This document shows, piece by piece, positions 33,567 through 41,669 of a DNA stretch of 64,000 bases; within the stretch, counting starts at the first letter, position 1, and every line of letters begins with the position of its first letter. This DNA comes from an uncultured Collinsella sp. (GTDB lineage Bacteria > Actinomycetota > Coriobacteriia > Coriobacteriales > Coriobacteriaceae). The translations under genes and the position numbers were made by a program. The notes under the pieces are model-generated. The model had not been told where the DNA came from and did not search any database. It worked only from the letters and a program-made list of their open reading frames with translations. The stretch spans positions 1 to 64,000 of the forward strand of contig CABUOA010000004.1 in NCBI GenBank assembly GCA_902493145.1, in the 5' to 3' direction.

Positions 33567-34571
33567 TTATCGATTCTCGATGCTGCCGATATTCTTGAGC
33601 TCGATGGAGATGAGGCCGTTGGGCTCATTGACGAACTCAATGTACTCGGAATTCGAACCCATCTCGGCCGGGAAGCTGATCTCGATGCCCGTATCGGTAC
33701 GAATCTTGTGGTTGCGCACGGCCGCACGCTCGACCTGCTTGCGCTCCACGGGAACACGCTCGGGCACCTTCTCTTCGGTCAGCGCCGCACGTACGCTCTC
33801 TTTGATGACCGGCTCGTCCTCAAAGACCTCATCGACGATATCCCAGGGCGGCAGCTCCTCGTCATCCTCAACCTTCTCGGCAACGGCAGCCTTAACCTTA
33901 GCGAGCGCTACGGCCGTATTGGCACCGTGCTCCTCGGCGACTTCCTCGACCACGCGCGTCACGGTGTCGATGACCTCCTTGCCCGACACGCCCGTATCGC
34001 ACTGCAGCAGACCGTCGGGAATGAGCATGCGGTCCTCACCGGCAATCTTGCGCTTCTTGTCCACATAGCCGATCTCCATGGTGCTTGCACGCACGATTGC
34101 ATAGCTCGGCACCTTTTGGGAAGGATTCGGCAGGATAGCATAGTGGCGCGCGATGTCGTTGCGTACCTCGCCCTCCTCGCGGCCCACCTCGTGCATAAAG
34201 GCCTGTTTGGAGCCCAGCAGCATCACGGCAAACCAGCGGGCATCCTCATCGTCGTCAAAATCAGCCACGAGCACGTCGGTGGACTCGGCTTTCTCGGCTT
34301 TGGTAAGCTCGGAGGAGATAAACTCCGCAATCTGCTGCGACAGGTCCACGAACTCGCGCTCGCCAAAGAAATAGCCCTTGAGCTCGCCGCCAAACGCAGA
34401 GTTCTCGGCAAACGTGGCACGTTTATTGTCGGCCGAGGTGCGTGCGCGGCGCAGATGCGTTGTTACGAAATTGCGCACGGTACGGCTCTCGATATCGAGC
34501 TCGCGCTGGCTCATAACGTTGACGGCAGAGTCAAAGTCCAGGATATGCAGAATCGCGTGATTGATTTTCAT
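33567..34571 (-). CDS. Nucleoid-associated protein (NdpA/YejK-like)
   Basis: Protein of 334 residues in the 37-kDa nucleoid-associated family. The conserved N-terminus MKINHAILHILDFDS fixes the start at 34571 rather than the ATG three codons earlier. A ARWFAVMLLGSKQAFMHEV segment lies near residue 115, followed by an acidic region (EKVEDDEELPPWDIVDEVFEDE) and a C-terminal domain ending in FVNEPNGLISIELKNIGSI. The biological role is poorly known in this phylum. Confidence 0.85.
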   Translation of the reverse strand: MKINHAILHILDFDSAVNVMSQRELDIESRTVRNFVTTHLRRARTSADNKRATFAENSAFGGELKGYFFGEREFVDLSQQIAEFISSELTKAEKAESTDVLVADFDDDEDARWFAVMLLGSKQAFMHEVGREEGEVRNDIARHYAILPNPSQKVPSYAIVRASTMEIGYVDKKRKIAGEDRMLIPDGLLQCDTGVSGKEVIDTVTRVVEEVAEEHGANTAVALAKVKAAVAEKVEDDEELPPWDIVDEVFEDEPVIKESVRAALTEEKVPERVPVERKQVERAAVRNHKIRTDTGIEISFPAEMGSNSEYIEFVNEPNGLISIELKNIGSIENR

Positions 34572-34651
34572 ATACGGCATTCCGTTCTAGATCGATTTCG
34601 GCACGAACCAGTATAGCGGTCGAGCCCTCCCCGAGCGCATCGAAGATTGCT

Positions 34652-34680
34652 GCATTGAGGGCCAGGTTGCTTTGCACCAA
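34652..34680 (+). repeat. GGGNCAGGTT-type repeat, copy 2
   Basis: GCATTGAGGGCCAGGTTGCT continues TTGCACCAA. It is a close match to 35866-35893. The two copies lie in the same orientation directly outside the two ends of the DUF2974 gene. Confidence 0.65.
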
Positions 34681-34683
34681 TGG

Positions 34684-35844
34684 CTAGCGCAGGAGCTCGG
34701 ACTGCCAAGCCTCGAGCTGTTCTGCCAGACTCTTACCGGCGGCGGACATGTCGATCTGGGGTCGTTTGGGCAGCAGTGCGCATTTAAGGATTGCCACGAT
34801 GGTCTGCGAGACAAAGCGTCGTGTATCCTTGTCGAAACCCTGCGCAGCCTGGAGCATCACGGGCAGGCTCTCGCGCAGATTCCCAGCGATATCCGCAAAC
34901 CGCTCAGCACCCGTAGCCTCAAACACGGAAAATAACGCATCTACAAAACGCTCGCGCTCGCTAGGCCCCACTGCAAGCAGCATCTCGCGAATGGAGCCAT
35001 CAACGTATCGAGCACCGGCGGACAGGCACTCACAGTACACGAAGTCGCGACCATCAACCACCCAGCTAAAGGGATTGTGCTGCAGCAGGCTGAACTCGGT
35101 GCTCTCAACGATGGCATAGTCCTCCTGCGTCTCGAACATCATGCCAAAGATCGACGACCGAGGTAGCGTCTTGTCGATTCGACCGGAAAGATCGGCAAAG
35201 GCGTTGCCGTTCAGAAACTCCTCGACGAAGCCCGGACCATCATGGGAATACACCCGTTCGATTCGCTCACGGGCGACATCGGAGCACATCGCCGCACCGT
35301 ACACCGCAAGGTTTCCACCCTTGGAATGACCTCCGCACAAAAGCGGCCCGTCAATCGCATCCGCCGCCTCGTCCACATAACGCGCCGCGGATTCCTGGGC
35401 CGGCACAGGACACCGGAATGCCATGTTAAAGTCCTCTTTCCAGCCCACAATCGTACTGTCGGTCCCCCGAAAGGAAAAATAACTAAACCCCGCCGGAAAC
35501 CGGAACGCCATGGCTGCAAACTGCTCTGTCGCCACCACATCGCTCACGGCACGATAGCCGCAAACGTGTACGCCACGGTAGCGAGGGCTTGCTGTCACGG
35601 CCTCCAACAAGGCTCTGCTCCCCTCTGGGTCCCACAAGTCGTCAATCATGTCCCGGTAGCACTCGGCACGTAGCAGCTCACGCACATCCAGTCCCTGCCA
35701 ACCGGCCAGCTCCGCCATATCACCCGGCAAACGCAAATAGGACAACCACGCAAAGACTAGGCTATCCACCGCGCAGAACGGCCGCTCCTCAAACGGATCA
35801 AACGCCGTCTGGGCATAGGTCAAAAAATTAGGCGAATCCGACAT
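34684..35844 (-). CDS. DUF2974 (Mbeg1-like) alpha/beta hydrolase
   Basis: Predicted lipase-fold hydrolase of 386 residues. The N-terminal third includes SFRGTDSTIVGWKEDFNMAF and is followed by the nucleophile elbow GGHSKGGNLAVYGA (about residue 170), then YSHDGPGF with a likely catalytic Asp/His pair. The C-terminal half is helical. There is no signal peptide, so it is cytoplasmic. Related proteins are common in gut Actinobacteria and Firmicutes with no settled substrate. GGGAGGG precedes the ATG. Near-identical short repeats flank the gene. Confidence 0.82.
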   Translation of the reverse strand: MSDSPNFLTYAQTAFDPFEERPFCAVDSLVFAWLSYLRLPGDMAELAGWQGLDVRELLRAECYRDMIDDLWDPEGSRALLEAVTASPRYRGVHVCGYRAVSDVVATEQFAAMAFRFPAGFSYFSFRGTDSTIVGWKEDFNMAFRCPVPAQESAARYVDEAADAIDGPLLCGGHSKGGNLAVYGAAMCSDVARERIERVYSHDGPGFVEEFLNGNAFADLSGRIDKTLPRSSIFGMMFETQEDYAIVESTEFSLLQHNPFSWVVDGRDFVYCECLSAGARYVDGSIREMLLAVGPSERERFVDALFSVFEATGAERFADIAGNLRESLPVMLQAAQGFDKDTRRFVSQTIVAILKCALLPKRPQIDMSAAGKSLAEQLEAWQSELLR

Positions 35845-35865
35845 GGCCCTCCCATCAACTATGGT

Positions 35866-35893
35866 GCATTGGGGTCAGGTTACTTTGCATCAA
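35866..35893 (+). repeat. GGGNCAGGTT-type repeat, copy 3
   Basis: GCATTGGGGTCAGGTTACTT then TGCATCAA, 22 nt upstream of the DUF2974 start. See copy 2. Confidence 0.65.
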
Positions 35894-35930
35894 AAAGGCG
35901 CCCGGGCCGTGTGGACCCGGACGCCTTTCA
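35894..35930 (-). terminator. Terminator of ldh
   Basis: GAAAGGCGTCCGGGTCC pairs with GGCCCGGGCGCCTTT on the minus strand, followed by TTTTTG. Confidence 0.88.
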
Positions 35931-35959
35931 TTGTAGCCTGTTGCCCAAAAGAGCTTGAT

Positions 35960-36910
35960 TTAGCAGGAGAAGTCGACGCTGTCGATGATGTCCTTGAGGG
36001 CCTTGGCGGAGGCGGTGAGCTCATGCTGCTCGTCATCGTTCAGCGGCACGGGGACGCGACAGACGACGCCGTCGCGGCCAACGACCGTCGGCATGGAGAT
36101 GGCAAGATCGGACAGGCCATACTCGCCCACCATGAGCGAGGAGACGGGCAGAACGGTCTGCTCATCGCGCATGACGGCGGTGCAGATGCGCTTGACGGCC
36201 ATGGCGACGCCATAGTAGGTGGCGTGCTTCTTCTCGATGATGGTGTAGGCGGAGTTCTTGACGTCCTCGGCGATGCGCTTCTCGGCAGCCTCATGCTCCA
36301 GGTGGCCGTGAAGCTCGCAGAAGGTGTTCAGCGGAACGCCGGCAACCTGGGCGCTGGACCAAGCGACGAACTCGGAGTCGCCGTGCTCGCCCATAACATA
36401 GGCCTGGACATCGCGCGGGTCGACCTCAACGTGAGCGCCGAGCATCTGCTGCAGACGGCCGGTGTCGAGCACGGTACCGGAGCCGATGACATGGCCCTCG
36501 GGCAGGCCGGACATCTTGATGGCGGCATAGGTCAGAACATCGACCGGGTTGGAGACGATGAGCAGAATGCCGTCGAAGCCAGACTTCTTAATCTCGGGGA
36601 TAATGGACTTAAAGATGTTGACGTTCTTGTTAACCAGGTCCAAGCGGGTCTCACCGGGCTTCTGGGCAGCGCCAGCGGTGACGACGATCATGGCGGCGTC
36701 GGCGACATCGGAATAATCGCCGGCGTAGATCTTCATCGGCTCGGCAAACGTCATGCCGTGCGCGATATCCAGAGCCTCACCCTCGGCGCGGTTCTTGTCC
36801 ACGTCGATGAGGACCATCTCGGAGAACAGACCGCTCTGCATCAGCGCGAACGCCGAAGACGAACCGACGAAACCGCAGCCGACAATAGCGACTTTCTTCT
36901 CGTTAACCAT
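35960..36910 (-). CDS. ldh: L-lactate dehydrogenase
   Basis: NAD-dependent L-lactate dehydrogenase, 316 residues, regenerating NAD during fermentation. VAIVGCGFVGSSSAFALM is the NAD loop. AGAAQKPGETRLDLV carries Gln at the specificity position, which separates lactate from malate dehydrogenases. GEHGDSE holds the catalytic His. GGGAG lies 6 nt before ATG 36910; a longer frame begins at 36988. A hairpin (36933-36972) lies in the leader. Confidence 0.95.
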   Translation of the reverse strand: MVNEKKVAIVGCGFVGSSSAFALMQSGLFSEMVLIDVDKNRAEGEALDIAHGMTFAEPMKIYAGDYSDVADAAMIVVTAGAAQKPGETRLDLVNKNVNIFKSIIPEIKKSGFDGILLIVSNPVDVLTYAAIKMSGLPEGHVIGSGTVLDTGRLQQMLGAHVEVDPRDVQAYVMGEHGDSEFVAWSSAQVAGVPLNTFCELHGHLEHEAAEKRIAEDVKNSAYTIIEKKHATYYGVAMAVKRICTAVMRDEQTVLPVSSLMVGEYGLSDLAISMPTVVGRDGVVCRVPVPLNDDEQHELTASAKALKDIIDSVDFSC

Positions 36911-36932
36911 TAGAAACTCCCATCTCTCTCCA

Positions 36933-36972
36933 CAAGCAAGCCGCCCGGGAACGACCCGAGCGGCTTGCCGTA
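36933..36972 (-). promoter_or_regulatory. Leader hairpin upstream of ldh
   Basis: GCAAGCCGC pairs with GCGGCTTGC, extended by CCGGG/CCCG inside. It lies 25-60 nt before the ldh start codon without a T-run. It could be the 3' end of the upstream aminotransferase transcript or a leader structure of ldh. Confidence 0.5.
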
Positions 36973-37111
36973 ATCCCAATACATCCAATCGGGACTTTGA
37001 TTATGCTCCTATTCGCAGCCAAAAATCGACCGTTTACCGAAATTGTTTGCAGGATTCGTAAAATAACTGCACGAAATCGGTTTCGAGCTATTGACGAGTC
37101 GAAACAGCCTT

Positions 37112-38275
37112 CTAATACAGGCCCGCCTCGCGAATGGCCTCGACAGCCAAAGCAATCTGATCGGGCGGCAGGACCAGCGCCATGCGCACGTGTCCCTCAC
37201 CCGAAGGACCAAAGCTCGCGCCCGGCGTCACCACAACGCCAGCCTTCTCCATAAGCTCCTCGCAAAACGCCATGGAATCGGTGCGACCACCGGGAAGCTT
37301 AGCCCACACGAACATAGAGCCATGCGCGTTGGGACGCTCCCAGCCCAAGCCCTCAAGACCGTCGCACAGGGCATCGCGGCGCTCCTGGTACTTCAGACGC
37401 TGCGCCTCGACCTCATCGCGCGGACCGTTCAGGCAGGCGATAGCAGCCTTCTGGATCGGGAAGAACATGCCAAAGTCGATCTGGCCGCGCAGCTTGGCAA
37501 AGGCAGAGACCACGTCCTCACGGCCGACCAAAAAGCCGATACGGGCACCGGTGACGTTAAACGACTTGGAAAGCGAGAAGAACTCCACGCCCACCTCAAG
37601 CGCACCGGGATACTGCAAGAAGCTTCCGCCGGGCTCGCCGTCAAACACGATGTCGGAGTACGCGTTGTCATGGACGATGAGCAGGTCGTGCTCACGGGCG
37701 AAAGCGATGATCTCTTCGTAGACCTCGGACGTGCCCACCGAGCCGACCGGGTTGGCGGGCAGCGATACGATCATATACTTGGCGCGATCAGCCACCTCGG
37801 GATCGATGCCTGCCACATAGGGCAGGTAATTATGCTCGGCAACCAGCGGATAGTACTCGAGCTTGGCATCGGCGATCTTGGCACCCGCCTCAAAGACCGG
37901 GTAGCACGGATCGGGAACCAGAATGGTGTCACCCGGATCGAGCAGAGCCAGGCCCAAATGGCCAACGCCCTCCTGCGTGCCGTTGCACGACTGCACCATA
38001 GACGGCGTAATGCCCGAAACGCCAAAGCGACGCTCATAGTAATCGCATACGGCCTGCTTGAGTTCGGGCAGGTCGCGCAAGGCGTACTTCCACATCTCGG
38101 GATCCTGGGCTGCTTGTGTGAGCGCCTCGACCACGTGGCCGTACGGCTTAAAGTCGGGCGTGCCCACGCTCATGTTGTAAATGGTCTTGCCCTGAGCCTT
38201 CAGCGCGAGCAGCTTGTTGTTGAGCGAGGCGAAGACCTCCGCGCCAAAGCGGTCGAGACGCTGCGATGCCTGCAT
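37112..38275 (-). CDS. Class I/II aminotransferase
   Basis: PLP aminotransferase of 387 residues. NMSVGTPDFKPYGHV opens the fold, CNGTQEGVGHLGLALLDPGD holds the cofactor-phosphate region, VHDNAYSDIVFDG the cofactor Asp/Tyr, and SLSKSFNVTGARIGF the Schiff-base Lys (about residue 232). It resembles LL-diaminopimelate and N-acetyl-diaminopimelate (PatA-like) aminotransferases. Since dapA, dapB, dapH and a candidate dapL lie 4-9 kb away, it may supply the missing aminotransferase step (inference). GGAAGG precedes ATG 38275. Confidence 0.87.
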   Translation of the reverse strand: MQASQRLDRFGAEVFASLNNKLLALKAQGKTIYNMSVGTPDFKPYGHVVEALTQAAQDPEMWKYALRDLPELKQAVCDYYERRFGVSGITPSMVQSCNGTQEGVGHLGLALLDPGDTILVPDPCYPVFEAGAKIADAKLEYYPLVAEHNYLPYVAGIDPEVADRAKYMIVSLPANPVGSVGTSEVYEEIIAFAREHDLLIVHDNAYSDIVFDGEPGGSFLQYPGALEVGVEFFSLSKSFNVTGARIGFLVGREDVVSAFAKLRGQIDFGMFFPIQKAAIACLNGPRDEVEAQRLKYQERRDALCDGLEGLGWERPNAHGSMFVWAKLPGGRTDSMAFCEELMEKAGVVVTPGASFGPSGEGHVRMALVLPPDQIALAVEAIREAGLY

Positions 38276-38292
38276 GGTGCCACCTTCCGATA

Positions 38293-38323
38293 TAAAAAAG
38301 CGGCGCTCCGACAAGAGCGCCGC
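38293..38323 (-). terminator. Terminator between nadE and the aminotransferase
   Basis: GCGGCGCTC / GAGCGCCGC perfect 9-bp stem with a 6-nt loop, followed by TTTTTT on the minus strand. It ends only 17 nt before the aminotransferase ATG, so it either ends nadE mRNA or attenuates the aminotransferase. Confidence 0.9.
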
Positions 38324-38392
38324 GCGATACGGGCCATCAGATTGCAAAAGTGTAACGCTTGCAACCCCCGTATTGGTTCAATTTAGCCAACC

Positions 38393-40372
38393 TTAGTCAA
38401 CTGGATTGAGCGCGTCGATCTGCGCAAGCCACAGACGCGAGCTGGCGTCACTCGGCATACGCCAATCGCCACGCGGGCTGAGCGTCACCGAACCAACCTT
38501 GGGGCCATCGGGCAGGCAGCTGCGCTTAAACTGCTGGGCAAAGAAGCGACGATAGAACGTACGCAGCCACGTGTGGACGGTCTTGGCGTCGTAGACACCC
38601 TCGAAACTCTTGAGCGCCATGCGGTAGATCTTGCCCGGCTCAAAGCCAAAACGCAGCAAGTAGTAGAGGAAGTAGTCGTGCAACTCGTACGGGCCCACCA
38701 AATCCTCAGTCTTCTGCGCAATCTCGCCGTCGCCCGTGGGCGGCAGAAGCTCGGGGGACACCGGCGTGTCGAGGATATCGAGCAAAACCTCGGCAATACG
38801 CCCGCCAAAGACATCAGCCGCATAACGCACCAAGTGACGCACGAGTGTCTTGGGCACGCTCGCGTTGACGGCGTACATGCTCATGTGGTCGCCGTTATAG
38901 GTAGCCCAGCCGAGTGCCAACTCCGACAGGTCGCCCGTGCCGATGACAAAACCGCCAGCCTGGTTGGCCAGATCCATCAGAATCTGCGTACGCTCGCGGG
39001 CCTGGCTGTTCTCGTAGGTCACGTCCTGCACGGTCGGATCGTGCTCAATGTCCTTGAAGTGCTGCTCCACAGCCGCGTGGATCGAAACCTCGCGGAAGCT
39101 CACGCCCAGGTCGCGCGCGAGCGACTCGGCGTTGGACTTAGTGCGATGCGTCGTGCCAAAGCCGGGCATGGAGACCGCCGTGATACCCGTGCGCGGCAGC
39201 CCCAGTGCATCGAAGGCACGCACCGTCACGAGCAGTGCCAGTGTAGAATCAAGGCCGCCCGAAAGACCGATGACGGCCGCCTTGGTGCCCGTATGGGCCA
39301 GGCGGGTCTTGAGGCCGGCGGTCTGCAGGTCGAGGATGGTCTCGCAGCGCTCGGCCAGGTCACCATGGTCGGCCGGTACAAAGGGCGCGCGCGGGAAAAC
39401 GCGGTCGATATCGCAGGCATCGCGCAGGACAGGCTCTTCGGCCAACACGCCCTCAAACGAAAACTCAACGGCCGTGGCCTCCGGCGCATCGTCCGCGCGC
39501 GTCCACGTCGTCGAACGACGGCGCTCGGCAACCAGGCGGTCAAGATCAACGTCGGCGATGGCCATGTCGCAGGTAAGCAGCTTGGTCGCGGCGAGCTTGG
39601 AGCCGTTTTCGTAGACGAGGTTCTCGCCCGCAAAGACCATATCGGTCGTGGACTCGCCCTCGCTCGCGTCCGCATAGGCATAGGCGCAGTACAGGCGCGC
39701 GCTCTGGTTGGAAATGAGGCTGCGGCGGTAATCCGCCTTACCGATAATCTCGTCCGAAGCCGACGGATTGAGGATCACCGTCGCACCGGCAAGCGCCATC
39801 TCGGTCGAAGGGGGCGCCGGCACCCACAGGTCCTCGCAGACCTCAACGCCCAGCACCATATCCTCGGCACCTTCATCACAGCAGCGGTAGACAAGCCCCG
39901 AACCCAGCGGAACCGGACCCTGACCGGCAAACTCGACCCACACAGAATCTGCGGGCGCCGGAGCAAACCAGCGGCGCTCATAAAACTCACCGTAATTGGG
40001 CAGATACTTTTTGGCCGTGAGGCCCAAAAGCTCGCCCGCGCAGCACACGGCGGCGCAGTTGTAGATACTCTCGGCAACTGCAACGGGAAGACCGATGGTA
40101 AAGACAATCGGCAGCCCGCGGGTTTCATCGAGAATATGTGCCAGTGCGGTCTCGCAGGCATGCAGTAATGTGCGGTTATGGAACAGATCGGCCGCGGTAT
40201 AGCCAGTCAGATTAAGCTCGGGCAGTACCAGCGCGCGAACGCCGCGCTCGGCAGCCTCGCGAACAGCCGCCAGCGCAACCTCGGCATTGCCCTCGACATC
40301 GGCCACGCGAATCTGCGGCGACGCCGCCGCCACACGCAAAAAGCCATCAGACTGAGAAAGGTGAAGATTCAT
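38393..40372 (-). CDS. nadE: Glutamine-dependent NAD(+) synthase
   Basis: Two-domain enzyme of 659 residues for the last step of NAD synthesis. The N-terminal nitrilase-like glutaminase domain has ALVLPELNLTGY (catalytic Glu, about 50), KKYLPNYGEFYERRWF (Lys) and LGVEVCEDLW (Cys). The C-terminal synthetase has GLSGGLDSTLALL (ATP pyrophosphatase loop, about 375) and GTGDLSELALGWATYNGDH. GGGAG precedes the ATG. Confidence 0.96.
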   Translation of the reverse strand: MNLHLSQSDGFLRVAAASPQIRVADVEGNAEVALAAVREAAERGVRALVLPELNLTGYTAADLFHNRTLLHACETALAHILDETRGLPIVFTIGLPVAVAESIYNCAAVCCAGELLGLTAKKYLPNYGEFYERRWFAPAPADSVWVEFAGQGPVPLGSGLVYRCCDEGAEDMVLGVEVCEDLWVPAPPSTEMALAGATVILNPSASDEIIGKADYRRSLISNQSARLYCAYAYADASEGESTTDMVFAGENLVYENGSKLAATKLLTCDMAIADVDLDRLVAERRRSTTWTRADDAPEATAVEFSFEGVLAEEPVLRDACDIDRVFPRAPFVPADHGDLAERCETILDLQTAGLKTRLAHTGTKAAVIGLSGGLDSTLALLVTVRAFDALGLPRTGITAVSMPGFGTTHRTKSNAESLARDLGVSFREVSIHAAVEQHFKDIEHDPTVQDVTYENSQARERTQILMDLANQAGGFVIGTGDLSELALGWATYNGDHMSMYAVNASVPKTLVRHLVRYAADVFGGRIAEVLLDILDTPVSPELLPPTGDGEIAQKTEDLVGPYELHDYFLYYLLRFGFEPGKIYRMALKSFEGVYDAKTVHTWLRTFYRRFFAQQFKRSCLPDGPKVGSVTLSPRGDWRMPSDASSRLWLAQIDALNPVD

Positions 40373-40469
40373 AAGAATGCTCCCGTGCGTAGACGCTATT
40401 CAACACAATTAGCAAGCCCTATTGTAGTTCAACCACCGGGTGGAACCACATCCCACCAACTTGGTGAGC

Positions 40470-40500
40470 TATTGATGAGTTGATGGTATCTGTTAAATGT
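40470..40500 (+). promoter_or_regulatory. Candidate promoter of the 40576 gene
   Basis: TTGATG with TTAAAT about 16 nt downstream. The following leader holds ATCTG...CAGAT complementarity, but no known aptamer is recognised. Confidence 0.3.
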
Positions 40501-40575
40501 CACGTACGATTCACATCTGGTGGGTACCCTGATGGCTACACGAAACGAAGCAGATTTACACCGGGAGGACCCCGT

Positions 40576-41529
40576 ATGACAACCAAGTACACCGACGCGC
40601 CGCGCACGCGCGTCATGACGCCGGCATCGCTCAACAACGGCGTGCACGAGAACCATTCCATCGGCCAGACCATGGCCATCGCGCCCAAAAAGGGCCTGTT
40701 CGACGACATTTCCATTCCCCAGATCATCGCCGGCGCCGCAGCTGCCGCCACGAGCGTGGCGCTTGCTTCAAAGATCGGCATTGCCGGCTCGGTGATTGGT
40801 GCCGCTGTGAGCTCAGTCATCACCGTTGTGTCCTCGCAGGTCTATCGCCACTTTATCTCCGCCAGCGCCGAAGCAATCAAGGGCACGCATGCCGCTGTTG
40901 ACTACCCTACCGGCGCCTACGAGCCCGTTGAGCCCAATGTCGAGGAGCACCTAGGTGGCGCCGCAACCACGCAGGAGATGCGCCAGGTTGCGGGACGCGC
41001 GACCACGGCGCGCGTCGCCCCCAACAGCCTGCGCGCCAAAGCGGCGGCAGAGCGCAGCCAGACACAAAAGAAGGTCATCGTCTTCTCGATCGCCATCGCC
41101 ATCGTCGCGGTCATCGCCTGCGCCGGCGCCATCCTTATCACCACTGCCGGTGAGGGTCTGGGCGAGCGTCCCGAGCCAATCCTGTCGTCGCGCACGACCG
41201 AGAGCGATGCAAATGGCAACACCCAGTCGCAAGATCAGCAGGCACAGACGGACGACACGCAAGACAGTCCTACCTCTGCCAATTCGTCCTCGAACACCCA
41301 AAACCAATCGCAGGGCACCGATTCCTCTACGGCCAACAGTGGCACGCCGTCCGGCACGACCGACTCAAGCCAAACGACTGACGGTTCACAGCCGAACACG
41401 GGAGGCCAGACGAGCGACACCACGTCGGGAACGGGCACGGCAGACAGTAACAACACCAACAGCTCGAGCGGAACCGCTTCCGGCACGGCATCTGACAACT
41501 CGAGCCAAGGCACGGCATCGGGCAACTAA
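40576..41529 (+). CDS. Two-helix membrane protein with Ser/Thr/Gly/Gln-rich tail
   Basis: Protein of 317 residues, family not recognised. A polar N-terminus precedes a Gly/Ala-rich hydrophobic segment (about residues 47-80, IIAGAAAAATSVALASKIGI onward). A second hydrophobic helix (VIVFSIAIAIVAVIACAGAILI) lies near residues 173-195. The last 110 residues are low-complexity Ser/Thr/Asn/Gln/Gly/Asp and are probably outside the cell. GGGAGGA precedes ATG 40576, and a strong terminator follows the stop. The tail resembles wall-spanning stalks, but no anchoring motif is present. Confidence 0.75.
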   Translation: MTTKYTDAPRTRVMTPASLNNGVHENHSIGQTMAIAPKKGLFDDISIPQIIAGAAAAATSVALASKIGIAGSVIGAAVSSVITVVSSQVYRHFISASAEAIKGTHAAVDYPTGAYEPVEPNVEEHLGGAATTQEMRQVAGRATTARVAPNSLRAKAAAERSQTQKKVIVFSIAIAIVAVIACAGAILITTAGEGLGERPEPILSSRTTESDANGNTQSQDQQAQTDDTQDSPTSANSSSNTQNQSQGTDSSTANSGTPSGTTDSSQTTDGSQPNTGGQTSDTTSGTGTADSNNTNSSSGTASGTASDNSSQGTASGN

Positions 41530-41561
41530 GCACGTTTGCCTCTCATAGATAACCGACCTAT

Positions 41562-41602
41562 ACAACGGGCGCGAATCGAAAGCGGTTCGCGCCCGTTTGC
41601 CT
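41562..41602 (+). terminator. Terminator after the 40576 gene
   Basis: AACGGGCGCGAA (41564-41575) / TTCGCGCCCGTT (41586-41597), perfect 12-bp stem followed by TGCCTT. Confidence 0.8.
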
Positions 41603-41634
41603 TGGGCGCCGCCATGGCGAACGCCATGCGATGG

Positions 41635-41657
41635 TAAGATGCTTTACATGTGTAAAG
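41635..41657 (+). promoter_or_regulatory. Promoter and 16-nt palindrome before the 41670 gene
   Basis: TAAGAT at 41635-41640 is a -10 candidate. CTTTACATGTGTAAAG (41642-41657) is a perfect palindrome that runs into the AGAGGAG ribosome-binding site. A protein bound here, or the RNA hairpin, would affect initiation. Confidence 0.45.
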
Positions 41658-41669
41658 AGGAGATTTGCC

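Noticed and set aside
40500..40575. Possible riboswitch before the 40576 gene
   Set aside because: There is some self-complementarity, but it does not match any aptamer consensus I know, so only a weak promoter is listed.
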